A stretch of 64,000 bases of DNA, from positions 558,001 to 622,000 of the forward strand of contig NZ_PPDB01000007.1 in the NCBI RefSeq assembly GCF_002959855.1, in the 5' to 3' direction. Below the pieces are notes generated by a model. That model saw nothing but the letters and a program-made list of their open reading frames with translations, was not told where the DNA came from and made no database searches. The position numbers and the translations under genes were made by a program. This document shows, one piece after another, positions 25,619 to 36,982 of the stretch. The stretch is from Veillonella denticariosi JCM 15641. Its GTDB lineage: Bacteria; Bacillota; Negativicutes; Veillonellales; Veillonellaceae. Numbering within the stretch: the stretch's first letter is position 1; the number at the start of each line of letters is the position of its first letter.

Positions 25619-26860
25619 TCAGTCTTCCTTCTGCTTACACTCGCGGCGCATCATGGAATACGGCTCAAGAGGCGTATCCATGTAAAGGCGGACTCTCATT
25701 TGCGCATGCGGTGCCACATCGATAGGATTGCCGTCCTCGTCCGTCATCTTCTCGATAACGGCTTCAACTAAATCACCTTTCGGCTGACAGAATTCAACCT
25801 TATCACCGACCTTGAAATTATTGCGTTGTTCAAGATCCACATATTTTTCTTCTTCGTTATAGCCCAAAACTAAACCGATGAAGTCGTGACTCTGCGTATT
25901 CGTGGATTTACCGTAGTTTTGTGCGCTTTCATCAGGACGACCTTCGGCAAAGCCGTCCGTATACGGACGATGAGAGATTTTTTCCAATTCCTTGATCCAT
26001 TCAGGACGCACATACCAGTCCTTGCCTTCTTTCAAATATGTATCAATAGCCGTACGGTACACCTTGGCCACCGTCGCAACATAGTGAACGGATTTCATAC
26101 GGCCTTCGATTTTAAGGCTGTCTATGCCGGCCTCATAAAGGTCAGGAATGCGATGAATCAGGCACAAGTCCTTGGAGTTAAAAATATAGGTACCATGTTC
26201 ATCCTCTTCGATGGGATAATATTCGCCGGGACGATTGGACTCCACAAGAGAGTATTTCCAGCGACAGGATTGAGAACATTGACCGCGGTTCGCATCGCGA
26301 TTTCCCGTCATATAGTTCGATAGAAGGCAACGACCCGAGTAAGAGATACACATGGAGCCATGAACGAAGGACTCGATTTCGATATCTACATGGTCCTTCA
26401 TTTCTTTAAGATCCGCCAGCGATACTTCGCGAGCCGCCACGACACGGGCGGCACCCAATTCTTTCCACATCTGCACGGTATGCCAGTTTGTAGTGGACGC
26501 TTGCGTACTCACATGTAACTCAAGCCCCGGAGCCACGCGTTTTGCAAGGCTGAAAATCCCCATATCCGCCACGATGATAGCATCGACACCGATGCTTTCA
26601 AGGAATTTCAAATAGTCCTCCAGGCCTTCAAAATCCTCATTATGAGGAATGATATTACAGGTGACGTGGATCTTCTTGCCATGAGAATGAACAAATTCCA
26701 CCGCTTCCTTCAGTTCCTCATCGGAGAAGTTCGAATTCCCCGCGCGAAGTCCGAAGCGCTTTCCCGCGCAATAGACGGCATCCGCACCATAGCGAATCGC
26801 CATCTTCAATTTATCCATATTGCCCGCCGGGCAAAGTAATTCCATAAAATGTTCTGCCAT
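25619..26860 (-). CDS. trhP: Peptidase U32-family protein, tRNA uridine-34 hydroxylation (TrhP-like)
   Basis: 413 residues from ATG 26860, which overlaps the trmR stop as TAATG. Starts MAEHFMELLCPAGNMDKLKMAI, the U32 N-terminus (LLxPAGN), with a TIM-barrel-like region, ELHVSTQASTTNW, the SFVHGSMCISYSGRCLLSNY signature with conserved Cys, and GQCSQSCRWKY, also Cys-rich and probably an iron-sulfur site. U32 proteins TrhP (YrrN/YrrO) hydroxylate U34 of tRNAs. The adjacent trmR encodes the next step, which supports this over a protease role. One subunit-type gene is present here, where B. subtilis has two. Confidence 0.85.
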   Translation of the reverse strand: MAEHFMELLCPAGNMDKLKMAIRYGADAVYCAGKRFGLRAGNSNFSDEELKEAVEFVHSHGKKIHVTCNIIPHNEDFEGLEDYLKFLESIGVDAIIVADMGIFSLAKRVAPGLELHVSTQASTTNWHTVQMWKELGAARVVAAREVSLADLKEMKDHVDIEIESFVHGSMCISYSGRCLLSNYMTGNRDANRGQCSQSCRWKYSLVESNRPGEYYPIEEDEHGTYIFNSKDLCLIHRIPDLYEAGIDSLKIEGRMKSVHYVATVAKVYRTAIDTYLKEGKDWYVRPEWIKELEKISHRPYTDGFAEGRPDESAQNYGKSTNTQSHDFIGLVLGYNEEEKYVDLEQRNNFKVGDKVEFCQPKGDLVEAVIEKMTDEDGNPIDVAPHAQMRVRLYMDTPLEPYSMMRRECKQKED

Positions 26861-27465
26861 TATTTGTTGTGTCCTTTCCACACACTCACACTCATACCGT
26901 CCCCCATAGGGTAAATCGTGGTATTAAATAATTCTTTATTTTCTACAAAGTTCAAATATTCCTGTAATCGTTTAACGATTGTCTTAAAGCGCTTCGGCGC
27001 TTCTTTTTCGCCGCGCACGTAACCTCTGAAAAGGACATTATCCGCGAGGATAACGCCGCCTTCTTTCACATGCGGCAAAATCAGTTCCAATTGTTTTAAA
27101 TACTGACCTTTCGGCCCATCCAGAAAGACAAGATCATATTCACCGACAAGGTTCGTTAACACCTGAGACGCATCACCTTGAATTAAGGTAATCGCATCCG
27201 CATAAGCGGATTGATTAATATAATATTTCGCCATTTTATGACGCACCTCATCCAGTTCTATGGATGTAATGTGGCCTCCCTCATCAAGCAGGGGAGCCAT
27301 CAGCAGTGCAGAATATCCAATGGCGGTGCCCACCTCCAACACGGAGGTGGGCCGATATAATCCTATTAATTCTTCAAACAGATGTACCTCCGATTCTCGC
27401 AGAATCGGTACATCATTAAGCATCGCATAAATACGCTGTTCATTTAAAATATCATTTAATGTCAT
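26860..27465 (-). CDS. trmR: tRNA 5-hydroxyuridine methyltransferase (TrmR-like O-methyltransferase)
   Basis: 201 residues, class I SAM-dependent fold: motif I VLEVGTAIGYSALLMA, then ITSIELDEVRHKMA (ribose-binding acid), LIQGDASQVL, and LVFLDGPKGQYLKQLELI, typical of the methyltransf_3 (COMT-like) family that binds a divalent ion. In B. subtilis the same neighbourhood (mltG-trmR-trhP) encodes YrrM/TrmR, which converts ho5U34 to mo5U34 in tRNA. The stop overlaps the trhP start. Upstream mltG is 39 bases away. Confidence 0.87.
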   Translation of the reverse strand: MTLNDILNEQRIYAMLNDVPILRESEVHLFEELIGLYRPTSVLEVGTAIGYSALLMAPLLDEGGHITSIELDEVRHKMAKYYINQSAYADAITLIQGDASQVLTNLVGEYDLVFLDGPKGQYLKQLELILPHVKEGGVILADNVLFRGYVRGEKEAPKRFKTIVKRLQEYLNFVENKELFNTTIYPMGDGMSVSVWKGHNK

Positions 27466-27503
27466 GAAAGTAGATAGATTCTCCTACATTATAGATAATT
27501 GTA

Positions 27504-28895
27504 TTAATTGGAGCTTGTCCCGCCGGACGGATTCACGGGTTGCGGTCGCTGTACCTGAATAGGCGGCACATTCGACTGCGATGAATTCGGAATCACGTTC
27601 TGCATCGATTCCGGTGGCGTTGTAACAGGAATCGTCGTCGGTACATAGTTACTGCCGGAGTCGGCATTCGGTGTTGCCGCCGGTGCACTCTGTGCAGCTT
27701 CCGGTGCCGTCGTGACAGGAATCGTTGTCGGCGTATACTTAGTAGTCGGTTCTACATCAACATATTGAGAATCCGCTTCCACCGCTTCCGCCGAACTGTA
27801 ATTATAATTAGGCTCAGTAGTAGCCGCAGCCACGTCATAGTTAGGCCCTGCCGCCTGCGCCGCGGATTCATTACCGGACGGCGTGGAATCACTGCCGTAG
27901 ATCTTATGAACCGCCGCTAAATGTTCCTCATAGGTTTTAGAGAAGTGATTATGGCCTTCTTTATCCGCCACGAAGTACAAATAATCCGTATTTTCGGAAT
28001 GAAGTACCGCATCAAGGGATTTTTTACCGGGATTTGCAATCGGTCCCGGCGGTAAGCCTTTGCTCACATATGTATTATAAGGGCTCTGTAATTGAGTATC
28101 CCCTAATGTTACATGTTCCTTCGCATAACCGAGTACATAGGAAATCGTCGCATCGGACTGCAATGGAATGCCATGGGCCAACCGTTTTTTAAATACACCT
28201 GCAATAGTCGGACGATCCGCATCAAACAGAGATTCACGTTCAACAATAGACGCCAATGTCACAAAGTCGTGAATACTCATATGTTGAGCCTGGATCTGCT
28301 TTTTTACGGCCGGAGTCAGATAGCGATTCATTTCATCCGCCATCATTTGAATCACGTCACGCGGCGTCGCATCTACAGGGATCTCATATGTGCTTGGAAA
28401 TAAAAACCCCTCTACCGGATATGTTTCGGGCTTTGTCCCCTTCATATACGGATAAGGTACAAATGTCTTCGCTTCCTCTAAAAAGTCCTTCGACTTCATG
28501 ATCTTATTCTTCTCGAGCTCAATCGCGATATCGCCTACCGTGTAACCTTCCGGAATAGTCAGACGAATTGATTTTACATGACCCTCCTGCAACAGGGAAA
28601 TGAGTTCTTTCACAGACACCTTATTCGGAATCTGATAATGCCCCGTTTGAAGCTTATCACCTGTACCGCTCAACAACAGCCACAGCTTAAAGCCCTGAGT
28701 GGAGCGGATGAGGCCTTTTTCATAAAGCATGTCCGCAATTTCAGATCCTGTTTGATTCTTATCGATGACCACCACTTGAGATCCATCATCCTGGGCAAAT
28801 GTATTCGGCATATAGTACAATGCACTGAGGCCGCCTACGATAACCAAGATTCCTACGATAATAATAATACAAATATATTTTAAGGGTTTTCTCAC
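27504..28895 (-). CDS. mltG: Endolytic murein transglycosylase MltG with C-terminal extension
   Basis: 463 residues from GTG 28895 (AAAGGAAC upstream). N-terminal anchor (residues 5-27), a LysM-like region (VVVIDKNQTGSEIADML...), then the catalytic YceG domain with FVTLASIVERES (catalytic Glu), SDATISYVLG and GLPPGPIANPG. MltG cleaves nascent glycan strands at the inner membrane. The usual C-terminus (KIYG) is reached at about residue 338; a further 125 residues are Pro/Thr/Ser/Ala-rich with near-repeats Y(T/V)PTTIPVTT(A/P)PE twice. First gene of the mltG-trmR-trhP-DUF4911 operon; a TATAAT lies upstream. Confidence 0.92.
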   Translation of the reverse strand: MRKPLKYICIIIIVGILVIVGGLSALYYMPNTFAQDDGSQVVVIDKNQTGSEIADMLYEKGLIRSTQGFKLWLLLSGTGDKLQTGHYQIPNKVSVKELISLLQEGHVKSIRLTIPEGYTVGDIAIELEKNKIMKSKDFLEEAKTFVPYPYMKGTKPETYPVEGFLFPSTYEIPVDATPRDVIQMMADEMNRYLTPAVKKQIQAQHMSIHDFVTLASIVERESLFDADRPTIAGVFKKRLAHGIPLQSDATISYVLGYAKEHVTLGDTQLQSPYNTYVSKGLPPGPIANPGKKSLDAVLHSENTDYLYFVADKEGHNHFSKTYEEHLAAVHKIYGSDSTPSGNESAAQAAGPNYDVAAATTEPNYNYSSAEAVEADSQYVDVEPTTKYTPTTIPVTTAPEAAQSAPAATPNADSGSNYVPTTIPVTTPPESMQNVIPNSSQSNVPPIQVQRPQPVNPSGGTSSN

Positions 28896-28988
28896 GATAT
28901 TGAGTTCCTTTCTATCAAATAAGCGTCAATTGTCACTCTATTATACCATAAACTCTATATTTCCCCTATGAAGTTCAGGACATAAAAA

Positions 28989-29016
28989 TAGCGCATCACC
29001 CAATGGCAATACGCTA
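28989..29016 (-). terminator. Terminator of the alaS-ireB-ruvX-DUF1292 group
   Basis: Minus-strand TAGCGTATT pairs imperfectly with TGATGCGCTA around a short loop; TTTTTAT follows. It separates this group from mltG. Confidence 0.6.
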
Positions 29017-29029
29017 CATTTACAATGGA

Positions 29030-29326
29030 TTACTCGTCGTCATCCATATCCTCATACAATTTTACCAGAGCTTCGAAATGTTCATCATCTTCATCCAAAG
29101 GCACATATTCCTCTACGCCTTCTTCATTTGTTTCGATACGGGCCAAGATCATATATGTATCATCTTGACCTTCATGGTCAGCCTCTTCCTCCTGCACATG
29201 TACAAGAACGGCGTATTCTTGGCCTTCATGATTCAAAACAACGTCTTCCGTGAAGTACTGTTTCTTACCGTTTTCGTCTTCGAATTCCAAGTAATACACT
29301 TCGCCTTCAAAATTTTGGTCAACCAT
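29030..29326 (-). CDS. DUF1292 (YrzB-like) protein
   Basis: 98 residues, strongly acidic. Beta-hairpin-type pattern: YYLEFEDENGKKQYFTEDVVLNHEGQEYAVLVHV... and ILARIETNEEGVEEYVPLDEDDEHFEALVKLYED, the DUF1292 signature. Function unknown. Conserved next to ruvX and ireB in Firmicutes, 22 bases past the ruvX stop. GGAGGG precedes ATG 29326. Confidence 0.87.
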   Translation of the reverse strand: MVDQNFEGEVYYLEFEDENGKKQYFTEDVVLNHEGQEYAVLVHVQEEEADHEGQDDTYMILARIETNEEGVEEYVPLDEDDEHFEALVKLYEDMDDDE

Positions 29327-29348
29327 TGGAAACCCTCCTTTTAAATAC

Positions 29349-29768
29349 TTATTTATTAAACTGCAAGCGATCTAAATATCCTTGCAAAATTACAACCGCT
29401 GCCATCTTGTCGATCACAGATTTGCGTTTTTTACGACTTACATCAGCTGCGATGAGTTGGCGCTCCGCCATGACGGTGGATAACCTCTCATCCCAATAAG
29501 TAACAGGTAAATCGATGACTTCTTTCATCTTGGCGACGAATTCCTCCGTCTTTACAGCCCTATCCCCTTTGGTGCCGTTCATATTTTTCGGCATTCCCAC
29601 GACCAGCTCATGCACCTCGTATTCGGTGATGAGTTCCTGCAGTCTGTGAAAGTCCTTTTCAAGGGATGTTCTGCGAATGGTTTCTATGCCTTGCGCCGTC
29701 ATGAGCAATGCATCACTGCAGGCGATACCGATAGTTCGGCTGCCTACGTCCAATGACATAATCCTCAT
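29349..29768 (-). CDS. ruvX: RuvX/YqgF RNase H-fold nuclease
   Basis: 139 residues, the usual length. RNase H fold with DVGSRTIGIACSD (first acid), VVGMPKNMNGTKGDRAVKTEEF and VTYWDERLSTVMAERQL (second acid), then VDK-like IDKMAAVVILQGYLD. YqgF/RuvX acts in 16S rRNA 5'-end maturation or as a proposed Holliday junction resolvase. Start ATG 29768 overlaps the ireB stop by one base. Confidence 0.94.
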   Translation of the reverse strand: MRIMSLDVGSRTIGIACSDALLMTAQGIETIRRTSLEKDFHRLQELITEYEVHELVVGMPKNMNGTKGDRAVKTEEFVAKMKEVIDLPVTYWDERLSTVMAERQLIAADVSRKKRKSVIDKMAAVVILQGYLDRLQFNK

Positions 29769-30028
29769 TACAGTTTCTTAGCCTTTGCGTATTCTTTTAA
29801 TAATTCTTCAATCAAATCATCCCGTTCTAAACGGCGAATGTCGGATCGTGCATTATTATAACTTGTGATATACGCAGGATCACCGGAGATAAGATATCCC
29901 AGAATTTGATTGATCGGGTTATACCCTTTTTCTTGAATCGATTGATAAACGCGAGTAAGTACCTCTTCAGCTGTTACCGGTTCATCTTCAACTTTACGGA
30001 ATAACATAGTTTCATCGGAAACCTTCAT
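29768..30028 (-). CDS. ireB: IreB-family regulatory phosphoprotein (UPF0297)
   Basis: 86 residues: MKVSDETMLFRKVEDEPV then VYQSIQEKGYNPINQILGYLISGDPAYITSYNNARSDIRRLERDDLIEELL, the conserved UPF0297 core. In Enterococcus IreB is phosphorylated near its N-terminus on Thr by the kinase IreK and tunes cephalosporin resistance; here T7 is a candidate site. In the conserved alaS-ireB-ruvX order. GGAGGG precedes the start ATG 30028. Confidence 0.94.
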   Translation of the reverse strand: MKVSDETMLFRKVEDEPVTAEEVLTRVYQSIQEKGYNPINQILGYLISGDPAYITSYNNARSDIRRLERDDLIEELLKEYAKAKKL

Positions 30029-30201
30029 GCATATCCCTCCTTTTCAGTACATCAGGCGAGGCCCGTCCTTGTGAAAGACGAGACTCAGCCTCGTATGCTA
30101 ACCGTCCGACTGGGCCGGACAGTTAATCTTAGCTTAGGTTACATATATAACTGCATAGTATTAAATAGTATATATCAATAATAATTATACAGTTATATAT
30201 A
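30029..30201 (-). other. Structured intergenic region between alaS and ireB
   Basis: On the minus strand three paired elements follow one another. First is an AT-rich inverted repeat, GTTAC...ATATATAACTG with CAGTTATATATGTAAC, whose left arm includes the alaS stop codon. Next is TAAC-T-GTCCG paired with CGGAC-G-GTTA. Last is CGAGG...GTC paired with GAC...CCTCG just before the ireB RBS. A TATAAT lies between the arms of the first. It is either a structured ireB leader or several processing hairpins. No match to a known riboswitch is recognised. Confidence 0.55.
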
Positions 30202-32817
<2,616 letters not shown>

Positions 32818-32926
32818 GTGTATATTCCTCCTAAAATTATTTACTCCTAATTATACCGTAAATAATATAGAAAATCTATCAAAAACCATGATAAGTCCGC
32901 ATAATTCGTGGATTTTCACCATATAA

Positions 32927-32979
32927 AAAAGAGGTTATACGGATCAACAAGTACATAATTGATTCGTATAGCCTCTTTT
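32927..32979 (-). terminator. Terminator of the NlpC/P60 gene
   Basis: Minus-strand AAAAGAGGCTATACG-A-ATCAA pairs with TTGAT-C-CGTATAACCTCTTTT, a stem of about 20 bp with a U-run TTTTTTAT. Confidence 0.85.
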
Positions 32980-32995
32980 GAGCTAGTATAGAGTT

Positions 32996-33817
32996 TTAGC
33001 GTACGACACGTTTCGCACCGATATATCGTTCGCCCCAGTAACCGGAATCCAAGCTTGCTACAGCAACACCGCTGCTGGATGTAGCACTGATGAATTGACC
33101 GTCGCCGATATAAATACCGGAGTGAGACGGGCCCGGTTCATAGGTTTCAAAGAATACCAAGTCCCCTGCCTTCAAATTGGCACGAGATACTTCAACACCC
33201 ACATTATATTGCTCATCCGCTAAACGAGGCAAAGAAATACCCTGTTGCGCGAATACATATTTAACATAACCGGAGCAGTCAAAGCCGCTTGGTGTAGTGC
33301 CGCCAAATACATACGGTACACCGCGGTATTTGTTGGCTTCCGACAAAATAGCATGAATGCTGCTAGGTGTTTCACTCTTTGTAAGATTATTTAATCTAAC
33401 TTTTTTCCCATTAATCGATTGACCGGCAATACGACGGGATGTGGCATTACTGTTTGTGAAAGCAGACTTCGTTGCCACTGCTTTTGTTGCCGCATTATGC
33501 GTTAGCGCCGCCTTAGTAGAACGAGGGGCCCCCATTAAGGCATTATACGTTGCAGGACCTACAATACCGTCTACAGGAAGTCCGCGATCTTGTTGGAACA
33601 GGCGAACCGCCCATTTTGTTTCCTTACCGTATACACCGTTTTTATCTGTTGCATTATAGCCGTGTTTAATCAGTTGCTGTTGAACCGCTGTAACACTTTT
33701 GCCTTTATCACCATATTGCAATGTTGTTGCGGTTGTTGCGCCAACTATGGCAGTACTGGCACACACAAAAGTTAATGTTAATGCCGTTATTTTCGCCTTA
33801 CTATATTTTGACTTCAT
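32996..33817 (-). CDS. Secreted NlpC/P60 peptidoglycan endopeptidase with PG_binding_1 domain
   Basis: 273 residues from ATG 33817 (AAAGGAAG upstream; the frame extends five codons beyond). Signal peptide at about residues 1-27 (SKAKITALTLTFVCASTAIVGA). A peptidoglycan-binding domain at about 32-95 (LQYGDKGKSVTAVQQQLIKHGYN...GPATYNAL), a Ser/Thr/Ala linker, then NlpC/P60 with the catalytic Cys in GFDCSGYVKYVF, His in GPSHSGIYIGDG and a polar third residue downstream. It cleaves the peptide stem (D-Glu-DAP type) in the wall; probable role in cell separation or remodelling. Monocistronic. Confidence 0.92.
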   Translation of the reverse strand: MKSKYSKAKITALTLTFVCASTAIVGATTATTLQYGDKGKSVTAVQQQLIKHGYNATDKNGVYGKETKWAVRLFQQDRGLPVDGIVGPATYNALMGAPRSTKAALTHNAATKAVATKSAFTNSNATSRRIAGQSINGKKVRLNNLTKSETPSSIHAILSEANKYRGVPYVFGGTTPSGFDCSGYVKYVFAQQGISLPRLADEQYNVGVEVSRANLKAGDLVFFETYEPGPSHSGIYIGDGQFISATSSSGVAVASLDSGYWGERYIGAKRVVR

Positions 33818-33898
33818 ATGCTTCCTTTCCAAAAAACTTAAAGTAAGTTACTTATTCAAAATATACTAACCGTCATTTATTTGCATTCACAAATACAG

Positions 33899-34909
33899 CT
33901 AGTCTTCCTTGCTTTGGTCGGTATAAGTCTCCGACGCGATAAACACATCGGCACTGCTGGGTCCCATCACAGGTACCTCTTCATGCCCCTCAAAGTTTAT
34001 TGCGGACTTAACCCAATACAAAGGCCGTTGCTTCACCTCTTCAAAAATACGACCTACATACTCGCCTATAATCCCCAAGCCGACGAGTTGAATTCCACCA
34101 ATAAATAAAATGGATACGCCTATTGTCGTCCAGCCGTTAAGAGCTTGTCCCGTAAGGTACACATAAAGGAGATGCAAAATAAGTAAAAAACTCAGTCCCC
34201 CACACAGTACACCTACATAGAGAGCCGCTCGCAACGGAACTCTGGAAAACGCTGTAACTCCATCTAGAGCAAAACGAATCATCTTGCGTACACTGAATTT
34301 GGAAACCCCTGCATATCTCGGAGGTGCCACGAAATGTAATTCCGCCTGTCGATATCCTAAGGCCCCGACAATGCCGCGCAAGAAACGTCCATGTTCCCGA
34401 AAGCGTTTCAGGGTGCCCAATGCTTTACTATTCATGAGGCGAAAATCGGATCCGCCCTCCACGATAGGAACATCGGCCATCTTATTCATTAGCTTGTAAT
34501 AATACTTTGACGTGAAAGATTTAGCCCAGCTGGCGTCCTCTGTCGAGTCTCGTATGGTACGCACCACATCATACCCTGACTCCCATAACCGAACGAGTTC
34601 GGGAATCAAAGCAGGCGGATGCTGCATATCACCATCCATTGTAATAACTGCATCACCATGAGCGTAATCAAGACCGCAGGTCAATGCCGTCTGATGCCCG
34701 AAGTTGCGAGCCAGCAATAACACTTTGACATGTTTATCATCACTAGCAATTTCACGCAGTATCATAGCCGATGAATCAGTAGATCCATCATCTACATAGA
34801 TTATTTCATAATCATATGTAAGACCTGACATAACATCAGTTACAGCTTTATAAAAAGTAGCTATATTATCCTCTTCGTTATATACAGGCACTACAATAGA
34901 AAGTAACAT
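33899..34909 (-). CDS. GT2 glycosyltransferase, undecaprenyl-phosphate sugar transferase type
   Basis: 336 residues. GT-A core: SIVVPVYNEEDNIATFY, YVDDGSTDSS, VITMDGDMQHPP (the D-G-D metal site), DFRLMN and the RFLRGIVGALGY acceptor loop, then two C-terminal spans (YVGVLCGGLSFLLILHLLYV and SILFIGGIQLVGLGIIGEYVGRIFEEVKQRP). This pattern (GtrB/ArnC/YkoT type) transfers a sugar from a nucleotide donor to polyprenyl phosphate on the cytoplasmic face, for O-antigen or wall glycan modification. The donor sugar is unknown. Alone here with no flippase gene nearby. Confidence 0.9.
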   Translation of the reverse strand: MLLSIVVPVYNEEDNIATFYKAVTDVMSGLTYDYEIIYVDDGSTDSSAMILREIASDDKHVKVLLLARNFGHQTALTCGLDYAHGDAVITMDGDMQHPPALIPELVRLWESGYDVVRTIRDSTEDASWAKSFTSKYYYKLMNKMADVPIVEGGSDFRLMNSKALGTLKRFREHGRFLRGIVGALGYRQAELHFVAPPRYAGVSKFSVRKMIRFALDGVTAFSRVPLRAALYVGVLCGGLSFLLILHLLYVYLTGQALNGWTTIGVSILFIGGIQLVGLGIIGEYVGRIFEEVKQRPLYWVKSAINFEGHEEVPVMGPSSADVFIASETYTDQSKED

Positions 34910-35186
34910 AAATCCTCCAAAGTACTTTACTCACCTATTTTATGTGAAATAGTAAATTAAGGCAAATGTCAAAGGTTAACAATAAAGCCAATTATCCGAA
35001 CAAACCCAGTAAATACAAGGGTTATTCACTTATAACCAAATTTCATCTTCATCTTTTTTATATATTAGCAGCTCGAATAGATAAAAAATCTATTTATTTT
35101 TAATTATGAAATCGTTTATATAAAACCAATGAAGAAAGTACAAAAATGAACCTACGATGATCGCTATTGCAACAGGATTTTACCGC

Positions 35187-35564
35187 TTATAATCCGGCAG
35201 CATCAATCCAAGTTTGTAAATCCTCTTCCGCCGTTTCCATATCTTCATCATAAGCACCGGCCACTACGGGATATCTGGAAACCTCTACGGTATGCAGAAT
35301 AGAATCATCGCGACCGTTTTTATAAGTACCGATCCAGATGCCGGAAAACTGAGATTCATACCACTCCACCGGTTGATCCGTTTCATTAAAGGAAATTGTA
35401 ATATGACCACGTCCCAACGTTTCCAGTACTTCCACCTGTTCCTCCTCGGTAAGTCCTGTTTTCTCTATATAAACAGAATAGATTTCACCTGTTTCACGCA
35501 ATTGCTTCAGCGCAGCGCGCAACTCATTTAAAACGGCACGCACATTATTGTAATTTTCAATCAT
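35187..35564 (-). CDS. HupH/HyaF-like hydrogenase maturation protein (C-terminal-domain only)
   Basis: 125 residues from ATG 35564 (AGGAG just upstream; a longer reading to 35624 overlaps hyaD). VRAVLNELRAALKQLRETGEIYSVYI, GRGHITISFN, YESQFSGIWIGTYKNG and a VEVSRYPVVAG segment fit the C-terminal domain of hydrogenase-expression protein HupH. That protein is thought to work with the large-subunit cofactor or small-subunit iron-sulfur assembly. HupH is usually about twice this length, so the N-terminal domain is absent. Last gene of the hya operon. Confidence 0.7.
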   Translation of the reverse strand: MIENYNNVRAVLNELRAALKQLRETGEIYSVYIEKTGLTEEEQVEVLETLGRGHITISFNETDQPVEWYESQFSGIWIGTYKNGRDDSILHTVEVSRYPVVAGAYDEDMETAEEDLQTWIDAAGL

Positions 35565-35596
35565 ATAATCTCCTATTACAAATACATCTTCATGAA

Positions 35597-36172
35597 TTAT
35601 TTTGGTTCTGCAGTGACGCCCCAACGAGCCAGAACCTGTAAAACCCGCTTCTTTACCTCCGGCAAGGCGCGCTGTACAACTTCGCTCGGTTCAAAGCCGA
35701 TTTCGAGGGATTCCGGCTCGACACCGATTACGACAGCATCCTCTAAAGGCTGCTCCTGAATCGCTCGGATGCGAAGAATATCCTGCATTCCGACTTCATG
35801 AACTGAAATATGTTCTGTAAAGTATTGCTCCAATTCCTTATGAGGGAACTCGTAAACAGTGCCGGGCGCTTCACCACCATTGATGGCGTCGACAAGGAGT
35901 ATTTTTTTCATGCCCCGCATATACGTCAATAGCTCCATCCCCATCGTACCGCCATCGATGATGCTTACAGCAGGTGTAAAGGAATATGAATGTTGTAACT
36001 CTTTCACAACATGCACACCGAGGCCTTCATCGGTCAGCAGGATATTACCGACCCCGAGGAGGACGATTTCATTATTACCGTCATCGTAAAGGCTGTTTAA
36101 ATCAATACGCGGACCCTCCGAGTCCGCGTATTCTTCCAAGCCTCTGATATATTCAGCACTTGTATCAATCAT
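35597..36172 (-). CDS. hyaD: Hydrogenase maturation endopeptidase (HyaD type)
   Basis: 191 residues from ATG 36172, overlapping the hyaC stop by 8 bases; an in-frame start further upstream lies within hyaC. Family core: EIVLLGVGNILLTDEGLGVHVVKEL (nickel-sensing Glu), SIIDGGTMGMELL (Asp) and HISVHEVGMQDILRI (His), the three ligands that read the inserted Ni. It then cuts the C-terminal tail of HyaB after its DPCxxCxxH site. It carries a longer-than-usual N-terminal tail of about 35 residues. Confidence 0.92.
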   Translation of the reverse strand: MIDTSAEYIRGLEEYADSEGPRIDLNSLYDDGNNEIVLLGVGNILLTDEGLGVHVVKELQHSYSFTPAVSIIDGGTMGMELLTYMRGMKKILLVDAINGGEAPGTVYEFPHKELEQYFTEHISVHEVGMQDILRIRAIQEQPLEDAVVIGVEPESLEIGFEPSEVVQRALPEVKKRVLQVLARWGVTAEPK

Positions 36173-36971
36173 CTTGTAATTCTCTTTCTCTAGGATCGTT
36201 AGGATCGCTAGGGCGATATGTCGTAAAGGACGGTTTATCGATTCTTTCACCACGGCGACGTTTACCGTTCAAATCTTCTATATCAATCGGATCATGAGCG
36301 TAATATTTCATACCCGATACCATAGCGGATACTTCGCCGGATTCCTCCATCACATCTTCACGGAACGCCATATACACGTGAATGATAGTAAAGAACAAGA
36401 AACACCATGCTATGTAATGATGGATGATATGAACCTTATATTCACCGCCAAACAGCGTGATGACCGGAGCCAGTGCACCTCCTAAAATACTATTAGGATT
36501 AATCATGCTGTACATGGCAAATCCCGTCAGAATTTCAAAGAAGAACAAAATATACACCGCTAAATATGCCGTACGGGCCAATGAATTTCTTAGCCAATGA
36601 TGTTCGTGCTTCTGAGGAATCATCAGATAGTGCAATGTTGTTTCCCGTAAGCCGTACCAGTATCGTTTCTGTCTAAATTTCGGCAACAATCTGTCACCAC
36701 GATTCCAAATCGCACCGGCAAATCGGAATATGAAGGAAAATGTCAGAATAACTCCGGCAATGAAATGGATACGACGCATCGTTTCCATTGAAAACCAACC
36801 GTCGATAGCGAAAGTCGGCTCCGGATTGCCTGTAATCGCCGCAAAGCCCGGATCACCTATATAAAGGCCGGTCCAGAACAATGCGGTTACACTGAGCACC
36901 ATAGTCCAGTGGAATATGCGCAGCCATAAACTGAATACGACATACGCTTTTTTGTCAGTATGTATTAACAT
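36165..36971 (-). CDS. hyaC: [NiFe]-hydrogenase cytochrome b subunit
   Basis: 268 residues. Four membrane spans (WTMVLSVTALFWTGLYIG; IHFIAGVILTFSFIFRFAGAIW; YLAVYILFFFEILTGFAMY; WCFLFFTIIHVYMAFRED), with haem-ligating His in span regions (RIFHW, RRIHFI, IHHYIAW, IIHVYM). It takes electrons from the HyaA/HyaB dimer to the quinone pool. GGGGTGG precedes ATG 36971. Eleven bases after the hyaB stop, with a C-terminal cytosolic tail. Confidence 0.94.
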   Translation of the reverse strand: MLIHTDKKAYVVFSLWLRIFHWTMVLSVTALFWTGLYIGDPGFAAITGNPEPTFAIDGWFSMETMRRIHFIAGVILTFSFIFRFAGAIWNRGDRLLPKFRQKRYWYGLRETTLHYLMIPQKHEHHWLRNSLARTAYLAVYILFFFEILTGFAMYSMINPNSILGGALAPVITLFGGEYKVHIIHHYIAWCFLFFTIIHVYMAFREDVMEESGEVSAMVSGMKYYAHDPIDIEDLNGKRRRGERIDKPSFTTYRPSDPNDPRERELQDD

Positions 36972-36982
36972 AATGCCACCCC

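Noticed and set aside
30029-30201. The structured gap as a T-box for ireB/ruvX
   Set aside because: It lacks the GGTGGAACCGCG motif present upstream of thrS.
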